From positions 259,750,501 to 259,814,500 of the forward strand of contig NC_092341.1 in the NCBI RefSeq assembly GCF_046630445.1: 64,000 nt of DNA. Direction: 5' to 3'. A program made the translations under genes and the position numbers. The notes beneath the pieces are model-generated. The model was not told where the DNA came from, did not search any database, and was given only the letters and a program-made list of their open reading frames with translations. This document shows positions 41,180 to 52,763 of this stretch, piece by piece (the stretch's first letter is position 1; each line of letters opens with the position of its first letter). The stretch comes from Rutidosis leptorrhynchoides. Lineage: Eukaryota > Streptophyta > Magnoliopsida > Asterales > Asteraceae.

Positions 41180-42131
41180 TGTTGGTCCCTTGATAACAAC
41201 AGGAGTATTGTAGAGGGGGGGGGTGAATAAAATTTCTTTTAAGATAACTTAACAGTTAAACTCGATTAGTATTCAAGCATGCAAATAAATAGAGTCACAG
41301 GTAATTTTCAATAGTTATTCTTTATTGATTGAATCACAAAGAATCACAACTATTCTTGGCGGAATGATAGTTGGTTGATACAGATTACCTAGATTATAGC
41401 TAAGAGGTAAACTAACAGCTATTACACGTTTTGACTCTATAAAAATAAACCCACACCACTAGATGTTACAATAGTGTATACAACAATTTATAGTAGTCCT
41501 ATTAACCATGTAATGGTTCTGTTGTCCACTGGTACATAGGATGTCTGTTCTTGTGGAGACAACTATATCATAGAGCATGCTCTCTTCTTTCCTCTTTGGT
41601 AGCTATTTGCAGGAACACCCCAATTCGGTTTGGCACCACTATTTGATTAAACAAATAGAATGTTGTGTTCCCTAGGTGATGACAAAGTATAACCCATGTC
41701 TACACATGCGTTAAACTTCTACATTCCCACGTGGTCTTGTAAGGTCACTTGTCAGCCGCCGACGCGTGTCCTTTTCTGTTTAACTTTGTCTTTGACTTCT
41801 GTTGAATAGTACCATTGATGTAGACCACTCGGGAAATGACTATGCTTATAATGGAGCATAGCTGTCTTGTGTAGTGAGCTGCATTCCAGCTGTGCTGGTT
41901 CTTCATTGCTGAGCCACTTCATGTTCTTGATTTGCTGAGTACACATCCTGTGCTGATTGAAGAACATTGTCTACCTTGTGCTGGTAGACTGAGCAGCAAA
42001 CTAAACACTCGACACAGCAATATCTGCTGTCTATACATGAACAAACTTGTGCTGACTGCACATAACACTTAAGTGCAAATAAATTACAGTTTTGTCATAA
42101 TTAAGTCCTTAATTATTTTGGGAACTCAACA
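41180..42131 (-). repeat. E3 3' LTR (952 bp)
   Basis: It runs TGTTGGTCCC to GAACTCAACA on the plus strand. It has a run of ten G's near 41213 where the other LTR has five. The purine tract follows on its internal side. Confidence 0.93.
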
Positions 42132-42145
42132 ATCTCCCCCTATTT
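42132..42145 (-). other. E3 polypurine tract
   Basis: On the minus strand AAATAGGGGGAGAT abuts the 3' LTR (TGTTGAG...). This is the usual plus-strand primer of Copia elements. About 260 bp separate it from the stop codon of the extra ORF at 42404. Confidence 0.88.
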
Positions 42146-42403
42146 GATGATGACAAAACCTATGACATGTAGAGAAAACACTAAAGTCAGCACGGAAGGA
42201 CCTAATAAAAATAGGCAGTAAATTTGTCCCTTTGTAAGTTTGTTTTTGAGATCTTTTGCTGAGTTATGCATATCTTATAATTTGATATGATTTGGAATAT
42301 AAACTCATTTCACTTTCATTACAACACAATATGTACAGTAATTACAACAACAGCAGAATGAAAAGTGAATTAAATAAAAGATACAATTTGAGCACATAGG
42401 AGA

Positions 42404-45400
42404 CTATCTATCTTTATGATTTTCTCGTTCTTCTTCAGATAGCTCCTCTTGTTTGATTCTCCAGGCTTCAGGGAACAGATAAGGTACATCAGCAGGGTCA
42501 AATACAGGGATATGGGGAGGTAGAATGATGGGGCCTTTTTCGGTTGGTCCTTCACCAATGGATTGCTTTCCTTTAGGTTTTTGAGAGAGGACTTCATCTA
42601 CATTCACCACTAGTGCATTCCCAAACCTTGTTGCTTTCTTGAAGAGCTGTTGGAGTTTAGATTTAAGTGTATTTTTGATAGCACTTTCACCTTTATCAAT
42701 GAAATACTCCAAGATCTCCATCCATTCACTAAATCCAAGGGATCTTAACTCATCATAGTTTATTCTTTCTTGAACTTTATTCTCCCTTACAACATTGAAC
42801 GCTCTTTTTGACCCTCTGTTTACTTTGATGATCCTGCTGGGATTGGATCTTCTATTCATCACATCACCATACCTACTCCTATAATAATGATCAGGAAATT
42901 CACTGGTACGAACAAATTCTATAGGAGCAGTAGCAGGTGCTTTCTCAGCAGCTTCCATCTTATCAAATGCCTTATCCTGTTCTTTGACAATGGCTTTGGC
43001 TAATTCTAGGGACTCAGCCTCTTGCTTTCTATCAGCAGCCAATTTGGCTTCTAAATCCTGAAGCCTTACCCTCTCAGCGAGTTCAGCATCAGCAGCCTCC
43101 ATTCTTTGAATTTCAGCTTGTAGACCCAACAAATAATCGTCGGCAGTGATTTTCAGGGATTTTGCTGTTTCAATCATCTTTCTACCATCTTCAGTTCTAA
43201 GGGCAGCACGATACTCCCTTAGATCCATACCCAGCTGGTGAGCCTCTTGAAATTGAGCTTTCTCCTCATCAGTAGAGAGCCTTTGACCACTTTTGTTTAA
43301 GTATACACCAATTTCAATGCCATAATTCAAGGCAGTGATGTAGAGTGGCTGATCAAGGGGATGATGCAGTAATCTAACTTGGCATATCCTTTCATTGATA
43401 GCAGCTTGTCTTTGCTCAAGCAATTCCTGTACAGTGATCTTCAGTCGGTAAGAATCTCTTTCATCTGGATTCATTTTAAATAAGTCTGGCTCACCACAGG
43501 TAACTGAATCATCTTCCCAAGTTCTGTGTTTACCATGACGTTTTGGGGAAGATGGAGGATACATGATTGATTCACCTAAGCCAGATGAACTCACTGGAAA
43601 CTGATTGATACGGTTATCCTTTGTTCTATTAAAATAAGTGAGGGTCTGGGGAGAGATAGGTGATTGAACAAATAAATGATCTCCACTACCCCAGACTGTA
43701 AAGTCAGCAGGATTAACCGTATCATCATCTTGATTAGCACCCAGCTCAACCACCTTGGCTGGGTCATCAACACTTGTAACACCCAGCAGCACACTTTTGG
43801 CTGGGTATTCATTCACAGCACTCCTTGCTGTGTCTTCAATATCAGCTGACTGATTAGTATCAGATGGTACAACCACCTCAGTATCTTCATCAGCTGCCTC
43901 AAATAAGGGTCCTTTCCTTAGGGGCTGATTGTCCCTAGGAGCAGATTTCACCCTTTGTTTATTTATGGGCATAGGTTCAGCTGATGGTTCTTGTGTTGAT
44001 ACTGGCTCAAGTGGAGGCAGGTAGGGAATGATAGCAAGATGATCCCCCTGAATATCATCATCATCATCAAGATTGATTATTTCTGCTGGCTTATGTTGTG
44101 TAGCTGGCTGTGCAGAAGATGTTGGGCGAGAAGATGAGCTGGTTTCTAACATAGCATCTAACCACTTCATAAAAATGTCAGCTCTAACTCCTCCCCCTGA
44201 CTCAGTAGATGCAAGATAATCTTTCATTTCTTCTGGTGTCATCCGTTTGATCCTATTTGCTCGCTCAGCGTACAACTTTGCCCTCTTTTTGTCGTATTTG
44301 ATCATGAATTTGGCATTTCTTTTTCTTGCATCCTTTTTGAATTTATCAATGCCAATCAGGTCATCATCAATGTCCCTCTTTTTCGGGGTCAGCCATCTCC
44401 TATGCTCAATTCTGTGGCGTTTAAGAGCAACATAGGCATCCCATTTAACATTGAAGGCATCATTTAATTCTTGCTGTCTCTTCTGATGTCTCTCCAGTTT
44501 TCTTTTCATTCTTCTTTCAATAGTTTGAGAGACAACAAAAGCTTCAGTAACAGCCAGTGCAGAAACATCACTGGGCTTACTGCCAGAACCAGTATCATCC
44601 ACTGATGTAGCAGACACACTGGGTTGAGATTCACCAGCTGCCTGTACACCAGCTTCAGTATGAGCATTGCTGGACTTAGTGCCAGAGTCTTGACCAGTAG
44701 AACCATCACCACCATCACCATCACCATCTCTCCTTGGTTGTTTTGGAGCCTTTTCATGCTCATGCTCCCCCTCTGATTGTTTTCTCTTTTTGAGTTTCTT
44801 TTTAGATTTCTTCTCCCCCTTTTTGTCATCAGCAGGGGCAGAAAGGTGAACAGGGGAGACCTGTGCATCAAGGTCACTATCTGAATCTGGAATAGAGAAT
44901 GCAAAATTGTTATAGTCAGCAACTTCAGGAGTGAGATGGGCACCAGGATCCACGCCAAATTGTCGAAGAAGGAGGTTGGAAGACCTAGCTTCATTCCTTG
45001 CAACACCCATAGCCATCTGTTCAACAATGGCCCTAACATCACCCTGTAGGGTAGCCAGTCGATGCATATTTTCAACCATTTGAACATAGGCAGAAGCAGG
45101 AATCATGTTAGCCATTTGCTGTTCCTGTGAATCCAATCTCTCATGTAGCACTGTATTTTCTTCATTAAGAAAAAGAATTCTGTGATTTGCAGCATCTAAA
45201 TCAGCTTAAAGACGGGCAATGTCCTCAGTATACTCATTGTGAGAGATGATTCGTTTCTTTAAGTCCTCCTCCTCTTCATGTTGTTTGACAATGGCAACCA
45301 CCGCAAGATCTGCAAAGGCACATACTTGTTTGAGATGGGCTTCAATATTGGAAGTGGTAGCTTGCCTAACGTTACGTATGGCTTCAGTCACACTATCAGC

Positions 45401-48400
45401 AATAGCAGTATGAATGGTGGATTGTAGATCAGGTGTAACCTCAGCTAGTGTCTTATAGACAGCCAGGGTAGAGATGTCAGCCACCTCATCAGCATTAAAT
45501 TTAACATAGCTAGTTGAAGGGTGGTCAGAAGCAGCTAACACAGGATTACCTCCGTGGGGTGGTGGAGGTGGAAGGTCAGAATCCGACTCGTCACCATGAT
45601 CACAATCATTTTTACCTTCACCCGAAGGTTTAGAACCACTGGTATCCTTGTCAGCATCAAGATCAGCATCATCAGTGAGATCCACTGGTTTATCTTTGGT
45701 ACCAGTCATATTATCATGAGTGACTGGTTCATCCTTACCAGTACCTTTATCAGCATCACCATCAGAAGAAGAAGATGATGAGGAAGAAGCTGATGAATCA
45801 TAAGGTACTGGTGAATCAGGAATATTCTGCATAACATATTTACCAGTAGAGGGATCTCTGATGAACTTGAGAGGCCTCCATGTACCAGGCCTTGGAGAAG
45901 CAGCTGGAGCCATGCCAAAAAAAATGATAATATGGCTGCTCGTTGATCTGTTCTAAAGTAGCTAGCCTCTCATAAACTTCTTCTCTAGCTGGTAGATCAA
46001 GCTGAGACAATAGTTCAGTCAGCTCTTCGCGAGGCAATTTGCTGGCTGAGACTATGGCAGTTTGAGGATCAATAGTTAGCTGATCCACCAGCAGAGCAAC
46101 TCTGGGAGTAATAGATGCTCCCCGATAGATGAAGTTAGGTACAACTTCATTAGGATCTGGTACCTGGCACACATAAGGTTTCTTCTCAGCAGAAACAAAA
46201 GCCTGAGAAGAATCAATAGTTCTAATAGCAGAGGTACCAGCATCCACAATGGGTTCCGTAGAACCAGTAGCAGCGGTAGATAACTGTGCAGTAGGTGAAG
46301 AAGCAGCATCTGTAGCATCTTTAAAGAAAGTATCCGGTGTGGAATCAGACACCTGTTGATTACCAGTGGAATCTACAGTAATAAAGTGTCTCGATTGAAG
46401 ATCAGAAACATCTGGAATAACACTAGTAGCATCAGTATCCACCGTTGGCTCTGTGGGGACATAGCCAACATAGCCAACATTAACAAAATCAAGACCCTCC
46501 AGAACAGTATTACCCTGTGAACCAGAATCTGATGGAAATGTAGCACTTTTACCAGCATCCATGATAACATCAGATGGAAAAGTAGCACTTGTAACAGCTT
46601 CCATGATAACATCAGATGGAAAAGTAGCACAAGTACTAGCATCCACAATAACATTTTGTGCATCGGTAGAAGCAGACGCAATGTCACCATTTGGTTCAGT
46701 GACAGGTTCATCAAGTAGAACATCCTTGACAATATTGTCAATTACCTTTTTAAGAAAAGGAGGATCCACTATGATTTCATCTTCCACTTCAGGTGTAGTA
46801 GTGGAAGCAGCAATGCTGGGAGCAGTATCACCAGCAACTGTAGAAGCAACAGTACTAGCATCAGCACCACCAGTAGGAGAAACAGTAGCACCAATACTAG
46901 TAGCAGAGGCAGCAATCTGCTCAGTAGGAATAATATCATCTTTAACTTGCTCCCCCTCTGCCTGTTCATCTACCCTGCTAAGAACTGAAATAATAGAACA
47001 TTTTATGTTAACAACTGTAGAACCAAATAAATTTGACTCAATAATTGCATCTGGTGTTGGTCTCTGGGGACAGACGGGTGATTTGGTCAGCCCTTCGAAT
47101 GAGATAGAATAAGGTGTCTGTAAGTATAGTTGTGACTCTGCTGACTCATTGGCGACACATGTTGACCCAGATAGTTTAAGAGTTCTGGCTGGTAATGATG
47201 TAGGAGTGAGACTCTTATCATGATCCGAGTAACATAATGGCTGTGCAGTATCCTGAGCTGGTTCAACACGATGAGGACCCAGCTCAAGTTTGCTTTGGGG
47301 GTCAGGTATGTGTTTTGCTTGTTGTACTATCAGCAGAGGATATAGCATTAAGTTCAATTTTGAAAAATGTGGAAGTGTCTGGCTAGAAGAGTATAGTCTG
47401 CTACTCTTCTTAACACTTTTTTTTAAAACCAGTCAGCTTGGGAGCCAGGGTTATACCTTTAACTCCACTTTCATTTTTCAAGTCAGCAGATAAAAGATTT
47501 TTAATTATGTTAGAATTTTCTGCTGTTTGGTCTAGAAACGCACCAGGTTCCATAGCCACATCCTTTGCAGGAGCAGCAGTTGAGACTGGTGCAATCTCCC
47601 CTGTGGTGAGCCTGGAGCCAGCTTTTGCTCGTTTGGATTTGCCTGTTACCAAGAAATAGTTATGCAACGGATTCCAATACTAGAAGTGGATAGTCAGTAT
47701 ATAAGACTAAGGCTGTTCTTTATGATCAGAGAGCACTAGATTCTAATACAACTACTACTTTACCAGTATATGAGACGGTGGCTGTACTAGTTGAGGTAGC
47801 TGGCTTCTTCCTTTTTACAGCTGGCTTTTGCTGAGGTCCCTCCCCCTTAGCTGGTGCAGCACCAGAGGCAGCCGGTTGGTTCACTCCACCTCGAGCAGCA
47901 AGATACTCAAGCATGCCTGTTGTCAGGACATTATATGGAGCAGCAGGAGCATCTTTTGGCATTCCCCCTTGTTTTGGAGGCAGGTCAAATGATTCATCAG
48001 CAATCTGCTGGTAAGCTTCACCCAGCTCATTTTCAAAAACAAGGCTCAAAAACCTTGGAAAGGGGATTAAGTGTGTTCGTTTAGGTGCAAGCACCATTTC
48101 CCTTAGCCTTAAGTAAATTTCACCAGCATAATCAATATTTCGATTGAACATCATTCCATGACCAATCTTCAGCTCAAAATATAAGCACTGGTCAAAGCTC
48201 CCGGACTTCTGACTGATGCAATGAGTCAGCAAGCTAAAGAAATAGTTCCACAGAGGTGGCATCTACTTCCTTAAGGGCGTATGAGCCACTGGTCCATCAA
48301 ACGCTATAATCTCCAGTACCTCTCTTCTAAACTCATCACTGGTTGGTGAATTAACGAACGGACCAATGGGTAATTGGAGAGCACGTCGGATGGCATCAAC

Positions 48401-48850
48401 AGTGATGGAGCAGGATAGGGTTTCAGTCACCATGCCACGAATACATGGAACGTTCTGTTGAGTGGTGGCCGTGGTGGCAGTATACAAGAATCTGGCAAAA
48501 AAAGCCGGATAAAGAAGAGAAGGTACGCCGGTAATAGCTCGAGCTAGTGGTGATTGTCTTATGTAATCGATAACAGTATCATAGCCCAAGTTGGCTTTGG
48601 ATTTGGGAATTGAAAGGGCATGAGCAGTATTGCCTCTTGATAGGCGAATGGAAGAGTGTTCTGGTGCATTTGCAGCCCTAACAAGGCTTGGGTGCAGGTT
48701 GAACAGAGGGCCCTGCACCACTTGTTCTTCGATGATCGGTGGTGGTTGCTGTTCCGGTGGTTGTGGTGCTACCAGTTATTGTTGCTGTGGTTGTTGTTCC
48801 TCTGGCTGGTTTACAGCAGGTGGTGATTGATGTTGTTGTTGTTCTGCCAT
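42404..48850 (-). pseudogene. Giant env-position ORF of E3 (about 2,100 codons, one intron), decayed
   Basis: The reading starts at the ATG at 48850 (MAEQQQQHQSPP), 3' of pol. Its first part (about 48720-47960) has LPIGPFVNSP, IAFDGPVAHTPLRK and MPPLWNYFFSLLTHC...ELKIGHGMMFNRNIDYAGEIY, like the putative transposon or env-like protein found after pol in plant Sireviruses. A probable 121-bp intron (47763-47643, GTAAAG donor, AACAG acceptor) restores the frame into KSKRAKAGSRL. There follows a very long Ser/Thr/Ala/Asp-rich region, a Ser-Asp cluster near 45790, and a Glu/Lys/Arg-rich coiled-coil-like C terminus (about 43180-42950) ending at 42404. Breaks: TAA near 48775, TAG at 48265-48263, TAA at 45208-45206, and one extra base in each of an A8 (about 47424) and a T8 (about 45925) run. 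I see no signal peptide or membrane segment, so an envelope role is not supported. Function unknown. Confidence 0.65.
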
Positions 48851-49443
48851 TGAAGATTTCGTAGAAGATGTATGTATGAATTGATTTGAAGATTTGGGGA
48901 TTTTTAGAGAGAAGAGTGTGAATTTGAAAACTGAATAACCGAAGGTTATTATGGAAGATAAAACACTCTTTTAACCGTTGTGATTGGGTGAAAAAGGCAG
49001 GAGAGATAAAATGAAAACTGCCATTAGCAGGCGCGTGAGCAGATGTGACAGACTGGCACACTTGAGGGGACACAGACTGATGATTTGACGTATATACGGC
49101 TTGAACACTCATACCTCCCATTCAACATTAATGCAGCAGGTTTTAATTCAAAAAAAATTTAAAAACCACAAAATAAGTTTTGTATTAAATACAAAATACT
49201 TTGTTACATTTAATATGTTATGAATTTAATTTAAATCATTGGGAGTAAATGAGTTTCAGATTTAAGGAATCATTTAATAATGTGAGCTATTTATTATTTC
49301 AATTAAAGCATTTTGAGTAACCAAAGTACAAAAGAACTTGTTGTGCTGAGTGTTTTACATGTAGGTAGTAAGTGATCAAAAATGACTTACTGGTTTGCCC
49401 TACATGTTGTAGAGCCAGCACACCAACAAAAATTGTCTTTTAT
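48851..49443 (-). other. Spacer between E3 pol and the env-position ORF
   Basis: This stretch separates the pol stop from the ATG at 48850. It contains AT-rich DNA and short open frames without a domain. A subgenomic promoter or splice acceptor for the downstream ORF would be expected here, but none is evident. Confidence 0.4.
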
Positions 49444-52400
49444 TTAAAGTTCAAGCATACCCAGCTCAGAGATGAGATAGTTAAAACGTTTCTCATCTAA
49501 GGGCTTTGTGAATAGATCTGCTAACTGCTGGTCTGTTGAAATAAAGTGTAGCTCCACATCTCCTTTTTGAACATGATCCCTTATGAAGTGATATCGAACG
49601 TCAATGTGCTTTGTTCTTGAATGCATCATAGGATTGTTGGTGAAAGCTATTGCACTTGTGTTGTCACAGTAGATTAGAGTCTTTGTAACATGAACACCAT
49701 AGTCTTTCAGCTAGCTTTGTATCCACGGTACTTGAGCAGTACAACTACCAGCAGAAACGTATTCTGCCTCAGCAGTAGAGGTGGACACGGTATTTTGCTT
49801 TTTGCTCGTCCAGCTGACTAGCCTACCACCCAGTAACTGGCAACCACCAGTAGTACTTTTCCTGTCTATTTTACACCCTGCAAAATTAGCATCTGAATAC
49901 CCAATTAGCTCAAAATCCTGGTCTTTGGGATACCAAAGACCACGTTTAGCAGTAGCTTTCAGATACCTAAATATCCTTTTGACTGCTAGCAAGTGTGACT
50001 CTTTAGGATCAGCTTGATATCTGGCACAGAGACATGTGGCAAACATAATATCTGGTCTGCTGGCTGTGAGATAAAGTAGGGATCCAATCATACCTCTATA
50101 TTCAGTGATATTGACTGGTTCACCATTGGGATCAGCATCTATTTTAATAGTTACTGCCATTGGATTCCCTATATCTTTTAAACAGGCCAGACCAAATTTC
50201 TTTAGCATATCTTTGATATATTTATCCTGACTTATAAAAATTCCATCATCAAGTTGTTTAATTTGTAATCCCAAAAAGTATTGCAAGTCTCTTTGTAAGC
50301 TCATTTCATATGTCTTTGACATAAGTTTTGAAAAATCTTGATAATGTTTCTCATTTTTAGATCCATAAATAATATCATCCACATATATCTGTACCAGCAA
50401 GAGATCACCATCTGTCTCTTTTGAGAACAGAGTGGTGTCAATTGTTCCAACTTTAAAACCTATACCAGTGAGATACACATGAAGTGTCTCATACCATGCT
50501 CTTGGAGCCTGTTTGAGGCCATAAAGAGCTTTGTCTAGCTTGTAGACATTGTCTGGATATTTACTGCTTACAAAACCAGGAGGCTGTTTGACATAAACTT
50601 CTTCTTGCAGCTTCCCATTTAGAAATGCAGATTTAACATCCATCTGAAATACCCTAAAGTTCATCTTAGCAGCATACGCCAAGAACAGTATGATAGCTTC
50701 CATCCTAGCCACTGGAGCATAAGTCTCTCCATAATCCAATCCTTCTTCCTGTTTGAACCCTTGAGCTACCAATCTAGCTTTGTTTCTGATCACAATCCCA
50801 TCTTCATCCATCTTGTTCTTGAAAACCCACTTGGTACCAATAATTTTCTTAGTTTCATCATCAGGTTTAGGTACCAATGTCCAAACCTTATTCCTATCAA
50901 ACTGGGAGATCTCTTCTTGCATAGCTCCTGCCCGGCTTGGATTTTTGATTGCTTCATCAGGACATTTAGGTTCAATGGTAGACACAAAATTTACATGCAT
51001 ACATAAATTGTTGGTTGCATGCCTTCTTGTTTTAACACCACTAGCCAGATTACCAATGACTTGCTCAATTGGATGCTATTTTGTCCATCTAGTGTTATGA
51101 ACAGGTGAGCTTATCGTGGAACACACAGCATCTTGATCATCAGCTGGTTCAAAGGTATGAGCAACAATTGGAGACAGCTGTTCAGTATTAATGTAACCAG
51201 TACCAGCTTGTGATCTTTCAGAACCAGTAGACCTATGCTCAAGTTGTAGGACTTCAGTAGAGCCAGTAGGTCCACTTGGTTTACACACAGATGGAACAGA
51301 ATGTTCCATCTCATAATCAGAGAACCCAGCAACATGGATTGGCGAGGGATTTGCAGCTGGTTCCTCTTCATCGTCAAGAGCTTACTGAGTAGGCTCTTCA
51401 AATAATAACTCTTCATCTTCTTGACTGGAAGATGAGGCTGGGGCTGTTTCATCAAATGTAACATTAATTGATTCTTCAAAACAACCCCTTCTTTTATTGA
51501 AAACCCTATATGCCTTTGACATGTTGGAATATTCCAAGAATATACCTTCATCAGCCTTAGCATCAAACTTGCCCAACTGATCCCTATTGTTTAGAATGAA
51601 ACAGGGAGTGCCAAATACGTGAAGAAATGAGATTGAGGGTTTTCTTCCTTTGAGAACTTCATAAGCAGTTTTCTGATGTCTTTTCACAATTAGAGATCTA
51701 TTCTGGGTAAAACATGCAGTGTTCACAGCTTCTGCCCAATATGAATTTTTCAGCCCAGACTCAGCTAACATAGATCTTGCTGCTTCAAGGAGAGTTCTGT
51801 TTCTTCTTTCTGCAACACCATTTTGTTGAGGTGTTCTCACAGCAGAAAAGTTCTGTGAAATACCTTTATCAGCACAAAATTCTTCTAATGTTGCATTTCT
51901 GAATTCTATACCATGATCACTTCGTAGCTGTTTCACCAGTTGCCCATTTAAAAGCTCCATTCTTTGATAAAATTGATAATTTCATCAGCAGCTTCACTCT
52001 TGTGCTTCAAAAAGAATACCCAGGTGTATCTGGAATATTCATCAACAATAACCAGTGTATACTTCTTCCCACTACAGCTGGCCACATTAACAGGACCAAA
52101 AAGATCCATATGAAGTAAATGAAATGGTTTCTCAACAGATGAGATTTGCTTTGATTTGAATGAGGCATGGTGATGTTTTCTCTTTTCACAACCAGGACAC
52201 AGTCTATCCTTTACATAAGACATGGTGGGTAGCCCAGACACCAAACTTCTACTGGATAATTTGTGAATATCTTTGAAGTTAAGATGTGAGAGTCTCTTAT
52301 GCCATAACCATTTAAGGTTGTCTGCTGCCTTTGAATAGAAACAAGTATAAGTTGTTGTAACTGCTGTGTTCATGTCAATTTGATACATGTTTTCATGACA

Positions 52401-52763
52401 TTTTGCAGTCAGCAGTGGCTTCCCTCTCTTATAAAAAATAGTGCCAATTTTCCTTCTGAATTGGACTATCTTGTTCTTGCTTGTCAGTTGGCTTATGCTG
52501 AGTAAATTATGTTTAAGCCCAACTACATATGCAACATTTGAGAATGTGACATTCCCATTAGTCAAAGTACCAAAACCCTTTGTGTAACCCAACGAATTAT
52601 CTCCATACGAAATAACTGGACCATCTTTTTCTTGATAGTCCATTAGCAGGGACTTACATCCAGTCATATGTCTCGAACATCCACTATCGAGATACCAGAT
52701 TTGCTTGTTTTGAATGCCCTGCACAGTAGCTAAGAGATTAGTTCTTTTTGGGAACCCATCCAA
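49444..52763 (-). pseudogene. E3 pol: protease, integrase, RT, RNase H
   Basis: In minus-strand order: protease WYLDSGCSRHMTG (DSG site, about 52690-52650), pre-integrase HHCC (HKRLSHLNF ... CPGCEKRKHH), integrase core with MDLFGPV and SDHGIEF, and AVRTPQQNGVAERRNRT; then RT with [28 protein letters not shown] and the YVDDIIYGS active site (about 50390-50360), and RNase H ending EKRFNYLISELGMLEL at TAA 49446-49444. Breaks: an extra base near 52740, a missing base near 51957, TAA 51384-51382, TAG 51078-51076 and TAG 49713-49711. In the family these activities mature, copy and integrate the element. Loss of the single frame makes this copy inactive. Confidence 0.92.

Noticed and set aside
46561-47112. 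Plus-strand ORF opposite the E3 extra ORF
   Set aside because: The biased Ser/Ala/Thr codons of the minus-strand frame leave the complement open. No domain is present.
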